Source of the DNA: Pomphorhynchus laevis
Lineage: Eukaryota > Acanthocephala > Palaeacanthocephala > Echinorhynchida > Pomphorhynchidae
Assembly: GCA_012934845.2 (NCBI GenBank)
Contig: WNNJ02000029.1
Span: 1 to 64,000, forward strand
Length of the DNA stretch: 64,000 nucleotides
Direction of reading: 5' to 3'
The translations under genes were made by a program, and so were the position numbers. The number at the start of each line of letters is the position of its first letter. Positions within the stretch are counted from its first letter, which is position 1. The notes under the pieces were generated by a model, which was given only the letters and a program-made list of their open reading frames with translations, had not been told where the DNA came from and did not search any database. Shown in pieces: positions 53,535 to 64,000 of the stretch.

Positions 53535-53775
53535 TTAAATTAGCTAAATGAGTCTACGTATATGATGCTATATATAAATCAAAAATAAAGATACTTATAA
53601 ATAATAAATATTCATATAAGATTTTATAGAATTTATATTTTTATCAAGTTAAAATAAAAAATTGAAATTTAAAATAAAAGTCAATTGTTCTGAATTAAAT
53701 AATAAATAACAGACGATGTATCAGAATAAGGATTAGAGGTCATCAGGAGGAACTGCTGTGTTATCAGGTTTTAAA
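53535..53775 (+). repeat. dispersed repeat F, copy 6
   Basis: The head is AGCTAAATGAGTCTACG, then come the AT-rich body and a tail GATGTATCAGAATAAGGATT, GAGGTCATCAGGAGGAAC and TGCTGTGTTATCAGGTTT, where it stops just before CGGCC. It is the copy most like F4 outside the first 10 kb. Confidence 0.7.
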
Positions 53776-54123
53776 TTACAAAATTTAAAATTAATTACAC
53801 TTTTTTACGAAAAATATATTGTGTATTAGCTAAATTCAAATATTTTCATTATTTATCGTTTCATAGAAACCTTGTAAAACTTTGACATTGTTTTATTTGT
53901 TGTGCAATCCTTCGAACAATTAATAAATTTTAAATAAATTGTAAGGTTTAAATTAATTTTATAAATAATCATAAAATTGTTTCTTTTTATATTAAAACCG
54001 GTTGATATTATAACTGGTTGGAATGTACGTTGCATTCTGTAATGGGAAATTTTAACAAAAAATTAGATTTTTATTAGATTTATTAGATTTATAAGATTTA
54101 TTAGATTTATGTCTTTTATGAAG
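53776..54123. other. AT-rich stretch
   Basis: Short ATTAGATTTAT repeats at 54060-54110 precede the predicted exon. Nothing else is visible. Confidence 0.5.
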
Positions 54124-54300
54124 ACACTTTTATTTTACTTTTCTAAAGCACTTATAAACAAGAATTTTACGAATCCTGGAATAAAATCAAGCAAGAAGCA
54201 TGTCTTCCAAATATGTGTTGATGATCTTGTCTCGGTTAAAAGATTAAATGACTTATCTATAGAAATTGCGGTGGACGAAGCGAGTACTTACAAGTTACAG
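54124..54300 (+). CDS. predicted exon, possible PH-like region
   Basis: An open frame with an acceptor (TTATGAAG, or alternatively TTCTAAAG at 54141-54148) and a donor CAG|GTATTT in phase 0. It encodes FQICVDDLVSVKRLNDLSIE followed by IAVDEASTYKLQ, a string of hydrophilic beta strands. With the first acceptor it would join the exon ending at 50765 in phase. I do not recognise the family; a PH-type strand set is a guess based on the exon that follows. Confidence 0.45.
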
Positions 54301-54790
54301 GTATTTATTTATTATATACATTATTTTTTTATTTGTTTCGTTAGCTTTTCAGCTTTCTTATTATAGATCGATGTTTGTAAATAAAATGTTCACGTAATAT
54401 ACGTTTCTTATACGTTTCTATGTAAATGAAATAGTTGTTCTGAATACGTGATAGTTATAAAATTATTTTATATAAATAAAATAGTTTAATGTAAGTTGAT
54501 TAATGTATTATCGGGCTTTTTTGTAATCTGTTTATGGATACGTTAATAAATGTTTTAATTTGCCCCAATAAAAATGGGTTTATGTTAAGGGATTATATTT
54601 AAATTCGTTTACGTCCGATAAAGTTGAAAATAAATTACACTTTAAATTATAAAGTTACGTCCCAAATAGTTGATAAAGTCGACTATTTTTTATCACTTCA
54701 ATCTCTCTCCTGTTCGATCAAAAAACATGTTTGAGTAAAGAGTCAATACTCTATTATTTAATTACAATAATAAAATGATAAATGTTATAG

Positions 54791-55043
54791 TCAAAGCTAA
54801 AACAAACCAAACATTTCGGTTTAGAACAAAGAGTCGGCTAATGCCACCTATGAAATTCCATGCCTGGATTGCCCAGCTAAACACTTTGGCAAACGAAACA
54901 ATAAAACTATCAATGGAAAAGGGTGATACTTCATCAGCATTAGTATATCATTGGATGAATCATAACCACGAACCTTATTTTTTCAGTTCTAAGGTCCTGA
55001 AAAATGAAGACAGTCTACCCAGACCTCTAACAATAAAAATCAT
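54791..55043 (+). CDS. predicted exon, possible PH-domain C terminus
   Basis: The acceptor is GTTATAG, the donor AT|GTATTT, phase 2. It encodes NQTFRFRTKSRLMPP and KFHAWIAQLNTLANETIKLS. A strand followed by a helix with one central Trp (the W of HAWIAQLN) is how PH domains end. It then runs SALVYHWMNHNHEPYFFSSK. The phase does not match the end of the exon at 54300, so an exon in between is missing or one boundary is wrong. It joins the exon at 57263 in phase. Confidence 0.5.
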
Positions 55044-55770
55044 GTATTTCAGTTATATTTCAACACGACTGATGTTAATAAAGATAATTGGAAGTAAGTT
55101 ATCCATATAAAAATGCTGTAAATCTAGTAGAGTTGTATACCAGTATTTCATCGTTGGTTTCTTCCGTTTTGAATCACCTTTTCTTTTTCTTGTTAAAGCA
55201 TAACACTTAAAAAGAGGTATTGCAATGGTCGAAAATTTTTGTAATTTTATCAAAATAAAATATTTCAAAATATTTCAGGCAAAACTGAATTTTAACGATT
55301 CTGCTATTGCGCTTATTATATTTTACATAATTATATCAATTGACTTTTATGATTGATCAAATTTTCTTATATTTTTCTTAATTTTTACGATTTTTCTAAA
55401 TTTTAGCTGTTTTATCAATGGCAGCAAAATATCTCTTTTAATGTGTCAATTAAATGTACCTCAGAGTATCGGATTTTCATATTTACAAACTATTAATTTT
55501 GTTTATAGTCATTTCATTCCGTTTACAGTCATTAAAATTAAAAAAAACGTTTGTGTTATTATTGTAAGTTAAAATAAATATCGCTTTATTGATTTAGTGA
55601 AACTTTTAAAATTCTTGTTTTTACTGTTCGTATATATCTTTTGTTAATTTTCAGAAAATACATTTTTTTGTATAAATTCAACTTTGTATTTAAATAATAA
55701 TAATTAATTAGTAAATGTCTTTTAAAAAATGCAAAATATAAAACAATTTTAGCCAATTTCAGACGATCTT
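55044..55770 (+). other. AT-rich intron or spacer
   Basis: No exon was found. The minus-strand frames at 55053-55268 and 55586-55798 have no recognisable motif. Confidence 0.45.
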
Positions 55771-55950
55771 TCTTATTGTGGCACGACATTATCCTCACAG
55801 CTATTGTTCCTATTCTTGATACAACAAGACGCTACTAATCAACCTGGGTGGGTGTCATCAGCTGCTGACCCAGACCTACATTTCACGTTTCGATCCTTAT
55901 TATCTGCTTTCTCCGTTTACTTGTGCTAATCGGATTTGAACTCAGGACTT
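55771..55950 (-). repeat. dispersed repeat family E, copy 1
   Basis: The landmarks, on the + strand, are TGTGGCACGACATTATCCTC, GACGCTACTAATCAACCTGG, GTCATCAGCTGCTGACC, CATTTCACGTTTCGATCCTT and GTGCTAATCGGATTTGAACT. The same chain occurs at 56034-56228 and inverted at 57060-57194. On the minus strand it holds GGATCGAAACGTGAAATG. The family is unknown. Confidence 0.75.
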
Positions 55951-56033
55951 CTATCAAATTCTTCCAGATAAGAAGAATTTGTGTGTTTAAATCAATGTTT
56001 TTACTTAAATTAATTTAACTTGAATGCATATGT

Positions 56034-57194
56034 GAGCTGAAATTCTTCTGATTGTGGCACGACATTATCCTCACATGTATTGTTATTATTCTTGATACAG
56101 CAGGACGCTACTAATCAGCCTGGGTGTGTGTCACCAGCTGCTGACCTATACCAAACATTTCACGTTTCGATTCTTATCATCTGCTTACTATGTACACTGG
56201 TGCTAATCGGACTTGAACTTTGTATGTCTGTATCGTAATTTAACGTTACATATACTGAACTGACTGCTCCAGTGGTGTAGATATATTATATTGTAAATGA
56301 TTTTAATTTATATTTTTGATAAAATTTCGTCAACTTTTGATGCTATAACGATTTTGTATAATTTTTATAAACTTATTTTTATTGTACATTTAAATGAAAC
56401 ATAGTTTACTACCGTTCTCGAGATTTCCACTTTCAGCATTAATGACTTCTTGTATTGGATTATCAACATCAACTCCTTCATACCTAATAAATGATGTAAA
56501 TGGGGCTTTTCTTGGTAATCGTGGTAAAGAATAGGATACACGAGCTAACAAAGGCTTGCACATCTTGTAATTTGCAGGTAAAACTGGTACATGCTGAGAG
56601 ATCGATATACTAAATAAAACCTTTCCTCCACTAGGCTGGCATATTATACGTTTCTAAATATTACTTTTGCTATGGGATTGAATTCTAACGATCTATTAGA
56701 AACCTACCCTATGTGTGTGGTCATTATATTTCATTATCTGCTTACTTCGTACAGATATGGTGCTGATAGGATTTGAACTTAAGATCAAAATTAGGAACTA
56801 TATCAAAATTAAGATCAATACCTGTGAGGATAATATCGTGCCGTAATTAGAATAATTTCAGCTCATAAATGCAATCAAACTAAATTAAAAACATTCATTG
56901 CAAGTGGCAGCATGAAAAACAGTGATCCGGCTAGCGGATCACACACATCAGGCAGGTTTCAAATAGATCATTAGAATACGAACCCGTACCAAAAGTAATA
57001 TACAGAAATGTATATCTACACCACTGGAGCAGCCAGCCAAGTAGATGTAGCGTTGAATAACGATACAGACGTCCTGTGTTCAAAGACGATCAGCACCAGT
57101 GTAGGAGTAAGCAGATAATAAGGGTCGAAACGTGAAATGTAGGTCTGGTTCAGCAGCCGATGAGACCCACCCAGGCTGATTAGTAGCGTCTTAA
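56034..57194. repeat. family E copies in inverted arrangement
   Basis: Copy 2 (56034-56290) reads TGAGCTGAAATTCTTCTGAT to CTCCAGTGGTGTAGATATAT. Copy 3 (57005-57194) begins with the complement (ATATCTACACCACTGGAGCA) and ends at CAGGCTGATTAGTAGCGTCT. The start of copy 2 also recurs inverted at about 56822-56866. Parts of another copy lie at 56735-56790. The two arms could form a long hairpin over about 1.1 kb. The sequence lies in the presumed intron before the last exons. Confidence 0.7.
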
Positions 57195-57262
57195 ATTTAA
57201 TTTTTATCGGAAATTTTGATAAACATTTTTTATTAATTTTCTACCATTCGTGTTTAGTTTAG

Positions 57263-57522
57263 AGATAAAAGCGACGCCGATGAAGTGTATGCGGATTTAC
57301 AAAATACTGATAGCAAGAAAAATAACCGAGATTGCGAATCCGTACAAAGGTAAGCGCCTAGATATAGACGTCAGTTATTTAGTGACAAATAAATTTAGTG
57401 GACTAGAAGATGTATCTTCAAGCTCTTCATACGAATCAGTTCGAGACGATACGGATGAAGAAGATTGCTCATCTGAACAATCATCTGAAAAGATAAAACC
57501 TTCTGTCAGCACAGATAACTAA
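57263..57522 (+). CDS. predicted terminal exons, acidic Ser-rich tail
   Basis: Two exons, 57263-57349 (acceptor TTTAG, donor AAAG|GTAAGC) and 57399-57522 (acceptor AATTTAG), are separated by a 49-nt intron. They encode DKSDADEVYADLQNTDSKKN and then GLEDVSSSSSYESVRDDTDE with the end KIKPSVSTDN and stop TAA. An alternative reading is one unspliced 90-residue frame from 57250, but its first part is less protein-like. The acidic Ser tail resembles the disordered ends of many regulatory proteins; no function follows from it. Confidence 0.5.
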
Positions 57523-57933
57523 AAAATAACGTCTTATTTGTTCATTTTTGTAATTGGAAAGTTCTTGACATAAAAAGTTTCTGCTATGATCAATACTTAC
57601 TGTTTTGATGGATTTTAATTAATCTTTGTAACACATTTTCAATTAAAGAGAATTTAATTATTTTTTATTTTTTAAATTTAATTTTTTTCTTTTATATCTT
57701 TCAGGACGATAAGTAAAAGTAATCACGAGTAATCACATAAAACCGATAACAAATATATATTGACAGTCATAACTAGTCGTAGAGCTTATCTTGTAAAATA
57801 TAAGTAAAGATTGAAGCTGTAATATAACTTTTAGAATAAAATTTATTCTAAATAAAATTTATTCTAGAATAAATTTAAAAAATATTTATTAAATTCAGAA
57901 AGATTTATTCCCTAGTGAATAAATCGCTTGAAA
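57523..57933. other. 3' flank of the last exon
   Basis: AT-rich, with an AGAATAAAATTTATTCTA palindromic run near 57832-57868. It ends at the satellite boundary. Confidence 0.5.
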
Positions 57934-60900
57934 TATGGATTAAAAATCAATCGTAGCCAGCTTTGGCTCCTGGACCACAGTTGCAAGCGATTTTTCGCAA
58001 TAACAATTTATAAAATGACGCATTCCTTTTGGAATCCTGTGAGAAATTCAGTGCCCTCGTAATCAACGGATACGCATTTGTGCCTTATATAAAGAATAAC
58101 TAGAAGGTCCACACACGCCGCAAGCAGGTAAAAACGCTTTATGCACCTGAGCTTCGTATAGCATCGTGAGGAATTGCTGGTTTCTTTATAGTTATCACAA
58201 AAGCAGACGAAACGCACTCTAACCACTTCATCCGACTGACGATGACTGCTGGGTGTTTAGGAACGTCTCGGAGTGATACATTAGACTGATAAAGCTGATG
58301 ATCGAAGTCCAGCTATTTAGCAGCTAATATGGATTAAAAATCAATCGTAGCCAGCTTTGGCTCCTGGACCACAGTTTCAAGCGATTTTTCGCAATAACAA
58401 TTTATAAAATGACGCATTCCTTTTAGAATCCTGTGAGAAATTCAGTACCCTCGTAATCAACGGATACGCATTTGTGCCTTATATAAAGAATAACTAGAAG
58501 GTCCACACACGCCGCAAGCCAGTAAATTGCTTTCTGCACCTGAGCTTCGTATAGCATCGTGAGGAATTGCTGGTTTCTTTATAGTTATCACAAAAGCAGT
58601 CGAAACGCACCCTAACCACTTCATCCGACTGACGATGACTGCTGGGTGTTTAGGAACGTCTCTGAGTGATACATTAGACTGATGGAGCTGATGATCGAAG
58701 TCCAGTTATTTAGCAGCTAATATGGATTAAAAATCAATCGTAGCCAGCTTTGGCTCCTGGACCACAGTTGCAAGCGATTTTTCGCAATAACAATTTATAA
58801 AATGACGCATTCCTTTTGGAATACTGTGAGAAATTCAATGCCCTCGTAATCAACCAATACGCATTTGTGCCTTATATAAAGAATAACTAGAAGGTCCACA
58901 CACGCCGCAAGCAGGTAAAAACGCTTTATGCACCTGAGCTTCGTATAGCATCGTGAGGAATTGCTGGTTTCTTTATAGTTATCACAAAAGCAGACGAAAC
59001 GCACTCTAACCACTTCATCCGACTGACGATGACTGCTGGGTGTTTAGGAACGTCTCGGAGTGATACATTAGACTGATAAAGCTGATGATCGAAGTCCAGC
59101 TATTTAGCAGCTAATATGGATTAAAAATCAATCGTAGCCAGCTTTGGCTCCTGGACCACAGTTTCAAGCGATTTTTCGCAATAACAATTTATAAAATGAC
59201 GCATTCCTTTTGGAATCCTGTGAGAAATTCAGTGCCCTCGTAATCAACGGATACGCATTTGTGCCTTATATAAAGAATAACTAGAAGGTCCACACACGCT
59301 GCAAGCCAGTAAAAACGCTTTATGCACATGAGTTTCGTATAGCATCGTGAGGAATTGCTGGTTTCTTTATAGTTTTCACAAGAGCAGACGAAACGCACCC
59401 TAACCGCTTTATCCGACTGACGATGACTGCTGGGTGGTTAGGAACGTCTCGGAGTGATACATTAGACTGATAAAGCTGATGATCGAAGTCCAGCTATTTA
59501 GCAGCTAATATGGATTAAAAATCAATCGTAGCTCCTTGACCAACTGTGGCTCCTTGACCACAGTTGCAAGCGATTTTTCGCAATAACAATTTATAAAATG
59601 ACGCATTCCTTTTGGAATCCTGTTAGAAATTCAGTACCCTCGTAATCAACGGATACGCATTTGTGCCTTGTTAAAGAATAACTAGAAAGTCTACACACGC
59701 AACAAGCCAGTAAAAACGCTTTCTGCACCTGAGCTTCGTATAGCATCGTGAGGAGTTGCTCGTGTCTTTATAGTTATCACGAAAGCAAGCGATACGTACC
59801 CTAACCACTTCATCCGACTGACGATGACTGCTGGGTGGTTAGGAACGTCTTGGAGTGGTACATAAGACTGATGGAGCTGATGATCGAAGTCCAGTTATTT
59901 AGCAGCTAATATGGATTAAAAATCAATTGTAGCCAGCTTTGGCTCTGGACCACAGTTTCAAGCGATTTTTCGCAATAACAATTTATAAAATGACGCATTC
60001 CTTTTGGAATCATGTGAGAAATTCAGTGCCCTTGTAATCAACGGATACGCATTTGTGCCTTATATAAAGAATAACTGGAAGGTCCACTCACGCTGCAAGC
60101 CAGTAAAAACGCTTTCTGCACCTGAGTTCGTATAGCATCGTGAGGAATTGCTGGTGTCTTTATAGTCATCACAAAAGGAGTCGAAACGTACCTAACCACT
60201 TCATCCGACAGACGATGACTGCTGGGTGGTTAGGAACGTCTCGGAGTGATACATTAGACTGATAAAGCTGTTGATCGAAGTCCAGCTATTTAGCAGCTAA
60301 TATGGATTAAAAATCAATCGTAGCCAGCTTTGGTTCCTGGACCACAGTTTCAAGCGATTTTTCGCAATAACAATTTATAAAATGACGCATTCCTTTTGGA
60401 ATCCTGTGAGAAATTCAGTACCCTCGTAATCAGCGGATACGCATTTGTGCCCTTTATAAAGAATAACTGGAAGGTTCACACGCTGTAAGCCAGTAAAAAC
60501 GCTTTATGCACCTGAGCTTCGTATAGCATCGTGAGGAATTGCTGGTGTCTTTATAGTCATAACAAAAGCAGTCGAAACGAACTTAACCACTTCATCCGAC
60601 TGACGATGACTGCTGGGTGTTTAGGAACGTCTCGGAGTGATACATTAGACTGATAAAGCTGATGATCGAAGTCTAGCTATTTAGCAGCAAATATGGATTA
60701 AAAATCAATCGTAGCCAGCTTTGGCTCCTGGACCACAGTTGCAAGCGATTTTTCGCAATAACAATTTATAAAATGACGCATTCCTTTTGGAATCCTGTGA
60801 GAAATTCAGTGCCCTCGTAATCAACGGATACGCATTTGTGCCTTATATAAAGAATAACTAGAAGGTCCACACATGCCGCAAGCCAGTAAATTGCTTTCTG

Positions 60901-61475
60901 CACCTGAGCTTCGTATAGCATCGTGAGGAATTGCTGGTTTCTTTATAGTTATCACAAAAGCGGTCGAAACGCACCCTAACCACTTCATCCGACTGACGAT
61001 GACTGCTTGGTGTTTAGGAACGTCTCGGAGTGATACATTAGACTGATAAAGTTGATGATCGAAGTCCAGTTATTTAGAAGCAAATATGGATTTGAAATCA
61101 ATCGTAGCCCGCTTTGGCTCCTGGAACACAGTTTCAAGCGATTTTTCGCAATAACAATTTATAAAATGACACATTCCTTTTGGAATCCTGTGAGAAATTC
61201 AGTGCCCTCGTAATCAACGGATACGCATTTGTGCCTTATATAAAGAATAACTGGAAGGTCCACACACGCTGTAAGCCAGTAAAAACGCTTTTTGCACGTG
61301 ATCTTTGTATAGCATCGTGAGGAATTGCTGGTTTCTTTATAGTTATCACAAGAGCATTCGAAACTTACCCTAACCACTTCATTCGACTGACCATAACTGC
61401 TGGGTGGTTAGCAACGTCTCGAAATGATACATTATACTGATTGAGCTGATGATCGAAGTCCAGCTATTTAGCAGG
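57934..61475. repeat. satellite 1: nine tandem monomers of about 393 bp
   Basis: Monomers start with TATGGATTAAAAATCAAT at 57934, 58328, 58721, 59115, 59509, 59910, 60301, 60692 and 61085. Period lengths are 394, 393, 394, 394, 401, 391, 391 and 393. TTGCAAGCG or TTTCAAGCG in the first 60 bp marks two types in the order A B A B A B B A B. Monomers 1 and 3 are almost identical, so a dimer of about 787 bp has been copied. Recurrent minus-strand frames of 69-72 residues (for example 58008-58226) only reflect the repeat. Confidence 0.97.
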
Positions 61476-61837
61476 ATATATAGATTTCGTTGATGTCTGT
61501 TACACTGAAAAGAATTCACTGCATTGCATTGACTTCGAAAGTGCAAGCTACTTCATGCAATTAGCATAAAGTGAATTCTTTCTGCTGTAATCTATATATA
61601 GTATGATTTTCATGTGTATACACTGAATTGCTGCAACTTATGAGGCTTCTCAAAGCCGAAACGGTACGCCGTCTTGCAGTGTAGAAGCATGAAATTCTCT
61701 ATTTATAGAGAAAAGCAGATAGGTGTAATAGACAGTCCTGGTTGAATCAAATCTTTAATTTATTTATTGGCCCTTCGAGGATCCCAGGCGGCAGTGCTGT
61801 TTCAATTGTTATATATATATTTATATTTATATATAAT
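61476..61837. other. spacer between two satellites with an inverted repeat
   Basis: ATATATAGATT (61476-61486) and AAAGAATTCACT (61509-61520) recur inverted at 61589-61599 and 61570-61581, giving a nested hairpin of about 124 bp directly after the satellite 1 boundary. The remainder is unassigned and has AT-alternating runs before satellite 2. Confidence 0.75.
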
Positions 61838-63789
61838 AGTAATGCACGGATGTGCTGAGTAAACAACGGTTTAGGATTTCTTACGAAATACGGCATTTAT
61901 ACTAAATGGTGTTGCTTGATAAACTGGACTTCGATTCACGACTTTCAGTCACCATGTCACTTCTAGACGAACACTTCAGCATCGAAATGATGAGTACCCG
62001 GCAACACTCATCAGTTGAATGAGGTACACACTGGTCGTTTCGGTTGCCTGTGTGACATTGTAAATAAAGGCGTTTCCGACACTTTGCTTAATTGTCTGAG
62101 GTTTACGCTCCTAACCAGATCGAATTGCTGTGCGGACCATCCTTAAACACAAAGCAGAGGTTGTAGCTGAATTGTCGCTGCACTCGTTGGATCTTAAATG
62201 GATACGGCAGGTATAATAGTAGTTTACGGATGTGCTGAGTAAACAACGGTCCAGGATTTCTTACGAAATACGGCATTTATACTAAATGGTGTTGCTTGAT
62301 TGACTCTACTTCGATTCACGACTTTCAGCCACGATGTCACTTCTAGACGACCACTTCAGCATCGAAATGATGAGTACCCGGTAACACTCATCAGTAGAAT
62401 GAGGTACACACTGGTCGTTTCGGTTGCCTGTAGGACATTGGGAATAAAGGCGTTTTTGACACTTGTATTAATTGTCTGAGGCTTACGCTCTTAACCAGAT
62501 CGAATTGTAGTGCGGACCATCCTTTAACACTAGGCAGAGGTTGTAGCTGAATTGTCGCTGCACTCGTTGGATCCTAAATGGATACAGCAGGTATAATAGT
62601 AGTGTACGGATATGCTTAGTAAACAACGGTCCAGGATTTCTTACGAAATACGGCATTTATACTAAATGGTGTTGCTTGATAGACTGGACTTCGATTCACG
62701 ACTTTCAGTCACCATGTCACTTCTAGACGACCACTTCAGCATCGAAATGATGAGTACCCGGCAACACTCATCAGTAGAATGAGGTACACACTAATCGTTT
62801 CGGTTGCCTGTGTGACATTGTGAATAAAAGCGTTTCCGACACTTTGCTTAATTGTCTGAGGCTTACGCTCTTAACCAGATCGAATTGTAGTGCGGATTAT
62901 CATTAAACACTAGGCAGAGGTTGTTTCTAAATTGTCGCTGCACTCGTCGATCCTAAATGGATACGGCATGTATAATAGGAGTGCACGGATGTGCTGAGTA
63001 AACAACGGTCCAGGATTTCTTACGAAATGCGGCTTTATACTAAATGGTGTTGCTTGATAGACTGGACTTCGTTTCACGACTTTCAGTCACAATGTCACTT
63101 CTAGAAGACCACTTCAGCATCGAAATGATAAGTACCTGGCAACACTCATCAGTAGAATGAGGTACACACTGGTCGTTTTCGGTTGCCTGTGTGACATTGT
63201 GAATAAAGGCGTTTCCGACACTTTGCTTAATTGACTGAGGCTTACGCTCTTTACCAGATGAAATTGCTGTGCGGATCATCCTTAAACATTAGGCAGAGGT
63301 TGTTGCTGAATTGTCGTTGCACTCGTTGGATCCTTAATGTATACGGCATGTATAATAGTAGTGCACGGATGTGCTGAGTAAACAACGGTCCAGGATTTCT
63401 TACGAAATACGGCATTTATACTAATGGTGTTGCTTGATAGACTGGACTTCGATTCACGACTTTCAGTCACCATGTCACTTCTAGACGACCACTTCAGCAT
63501 CGAAATGATGAGTACCCGGCAACACTCATCAGTAGAATGAGGTACACACTGGTCGTTTCGGTTGCCTGTGTGACATTGTGAATAAAGGCGTTTCCGACAC
63601 TTTGCTTAATTGTCTGAGGCTTACGCTCTTAACCAGATCGAATTGCTGTGCGGACCATCCTTAAACACTAGGCAGAGGTTGTTGCTGAATTGTCGCTGCA
63701 CTCGTTGGATCCTAAATGGATACGGCAGGTATAATAGTAGTGCACGGATGTGCTGAGTAAACAACGGTCCAGGATTTCTTACGAAATAT
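61838..63789. repeat. satellite 2: tandem monomers of about 380 bp
   Basis: CGGATGTGCTGAGTAAAC (or close variants) starts units at 61847, 62227, 62607, 62986, 63366 and 63745, spaced 380, 380, 379, 380 and 379 bp. Five units are complete and the sixth stops after about 45 bp at ACGAAATA. Each contains GATGAGT and ACTCATC arms around ACCCGGCAAC. The sequence is unrelated to satellite 1. Minus-strand frames at 63040, 63282 and 63621 are fortuitous. Confidence 0.95.
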
Positions 63790-64000
63790 AAAGTATATAT
63801 ATATTTCTCAATTTTTTTCCTCATGAAGAAGCATAAACACCAGGCATTTTTCCAAGAAATAAATCCTCATCAGACCAAGAAATAAAACCGAATGATTCTC
63901 GTAATATTCAAAGTCGCTATTTATGCACGGTCATCCTATGTGTGACGACAAGGGTAGGTGTAACAACAAATTATATATATCAAAATAAGTGGGTATATAA
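63790..64000. other. AT-rich end of the window
   Basis: Unique sequence after the end of satellite 2. I see nothing recognisable. Confidence 0.5.

Noticed and set aside
58200-58290. Hammerhead ribozyme in satellite 1 (CTGACGA and GAAA with a GACTGCT/AGCAGTC stem)
   Set aside because: The order would leave only 23 nt for helix III, cleavage site and helix I, with no GT before a cleavable base, and the stem does not pair in all monomers.
58008-61377. Recurrent minus-strand frames of 69-72 residues in satellite 1
   Set aside because: They repeat because the satellite repeats, are missing in monomers with small indels, and show no domain or start context.
62360-62450. Hammerhead-like CTGATGA and CGAAA on the minus strand of satellite 2
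   Set aside because: CTGATGAG is explained by a simple CTCAT/ATGAG hairpin, and the first pair of helix I would be mismatched.
57934-63789. Regular repeats as a CRISPR array
   Set aside because: Monomers are about 380-393 bp with no unique spacers, and the DNA is clearly eukaryotic.

Overview
The window is nuclear DNA from an invertebrate animal with a strongly AT-rich, transposon-packed genome. The evidence is a spliced host gene with GT-AG introns (a RanBP3 homologue), a eukaryotic tRNA-Phe gene without encoded CCA, several LINE groups, Penelope-like elements, a BED-finger hAT transposon and two satellite arrays. I cannot name the species. The intact CR1 element resembles CR1-like elements I associate with flatworms, but that is only an impression.

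Layout. 1-6.3 kb: a nearly complete single-ORF LINE with a restriction-like endonuclease (family D, with an N-terminal cysteine cluster) lies between copies of an AT-rich dispersed repeat (family F), followed by 3' fragments of two other LINEs. 6.3-9.3 kb: AT-rich DNA with one tRNA-Phe gene and two F copies. 9.3-23 kb: a nested transposon graveyard holding L2-like LINE copies (family A), two family D copies head to tail, a hAT element split by an L2 insertion with a 7-bp target duplication, and a decayed CR1. 23-31 kb: two copies of a gag-bearing APE LINE (family B); the minus-strand copy interrupts an L2 copy and leaves a 13-bp target duplication. 31.6-37 kb: a CR1 element with both ORFs open (32360-36324), the best-preserved element here, followed by an antisense L2 copy. 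38-39 kb: small LINE relics.

39.3-50.8 kb: a RanBP3-like gene on the + strand. Four consecutive exons encode the Ran-binding domain with matching splice phases. The intron from 42.1 to 47.3 kb holds two Penelope-like elements, antisense and head to tail. 54.1-57.5 kb: more exons on the same strand, possibly PH-like and ending in an acidic Ser-rich tail; whether they belong to the same gene is unresolved. 57.9-61.5 kb: nine tandem monomers of about 393 bp with alternating A/B types. 61.8-63.8 kb: five and a bit monomers of an unrelated satellite of about 380 bp.

The genes do not form an operon or pathway. The window records successive insertions, and the order of several can be read from nesting and target duplications. 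I found no clear candidate for a new enzymatic system. The most informative items are the intact CR1, the cysteine-cluster restriction-endonuclease LINE, the L2 3' hairpin conserved in stem but not in loop, the paired Penelope elements inside a host intron, and the unassigned F repeat family.
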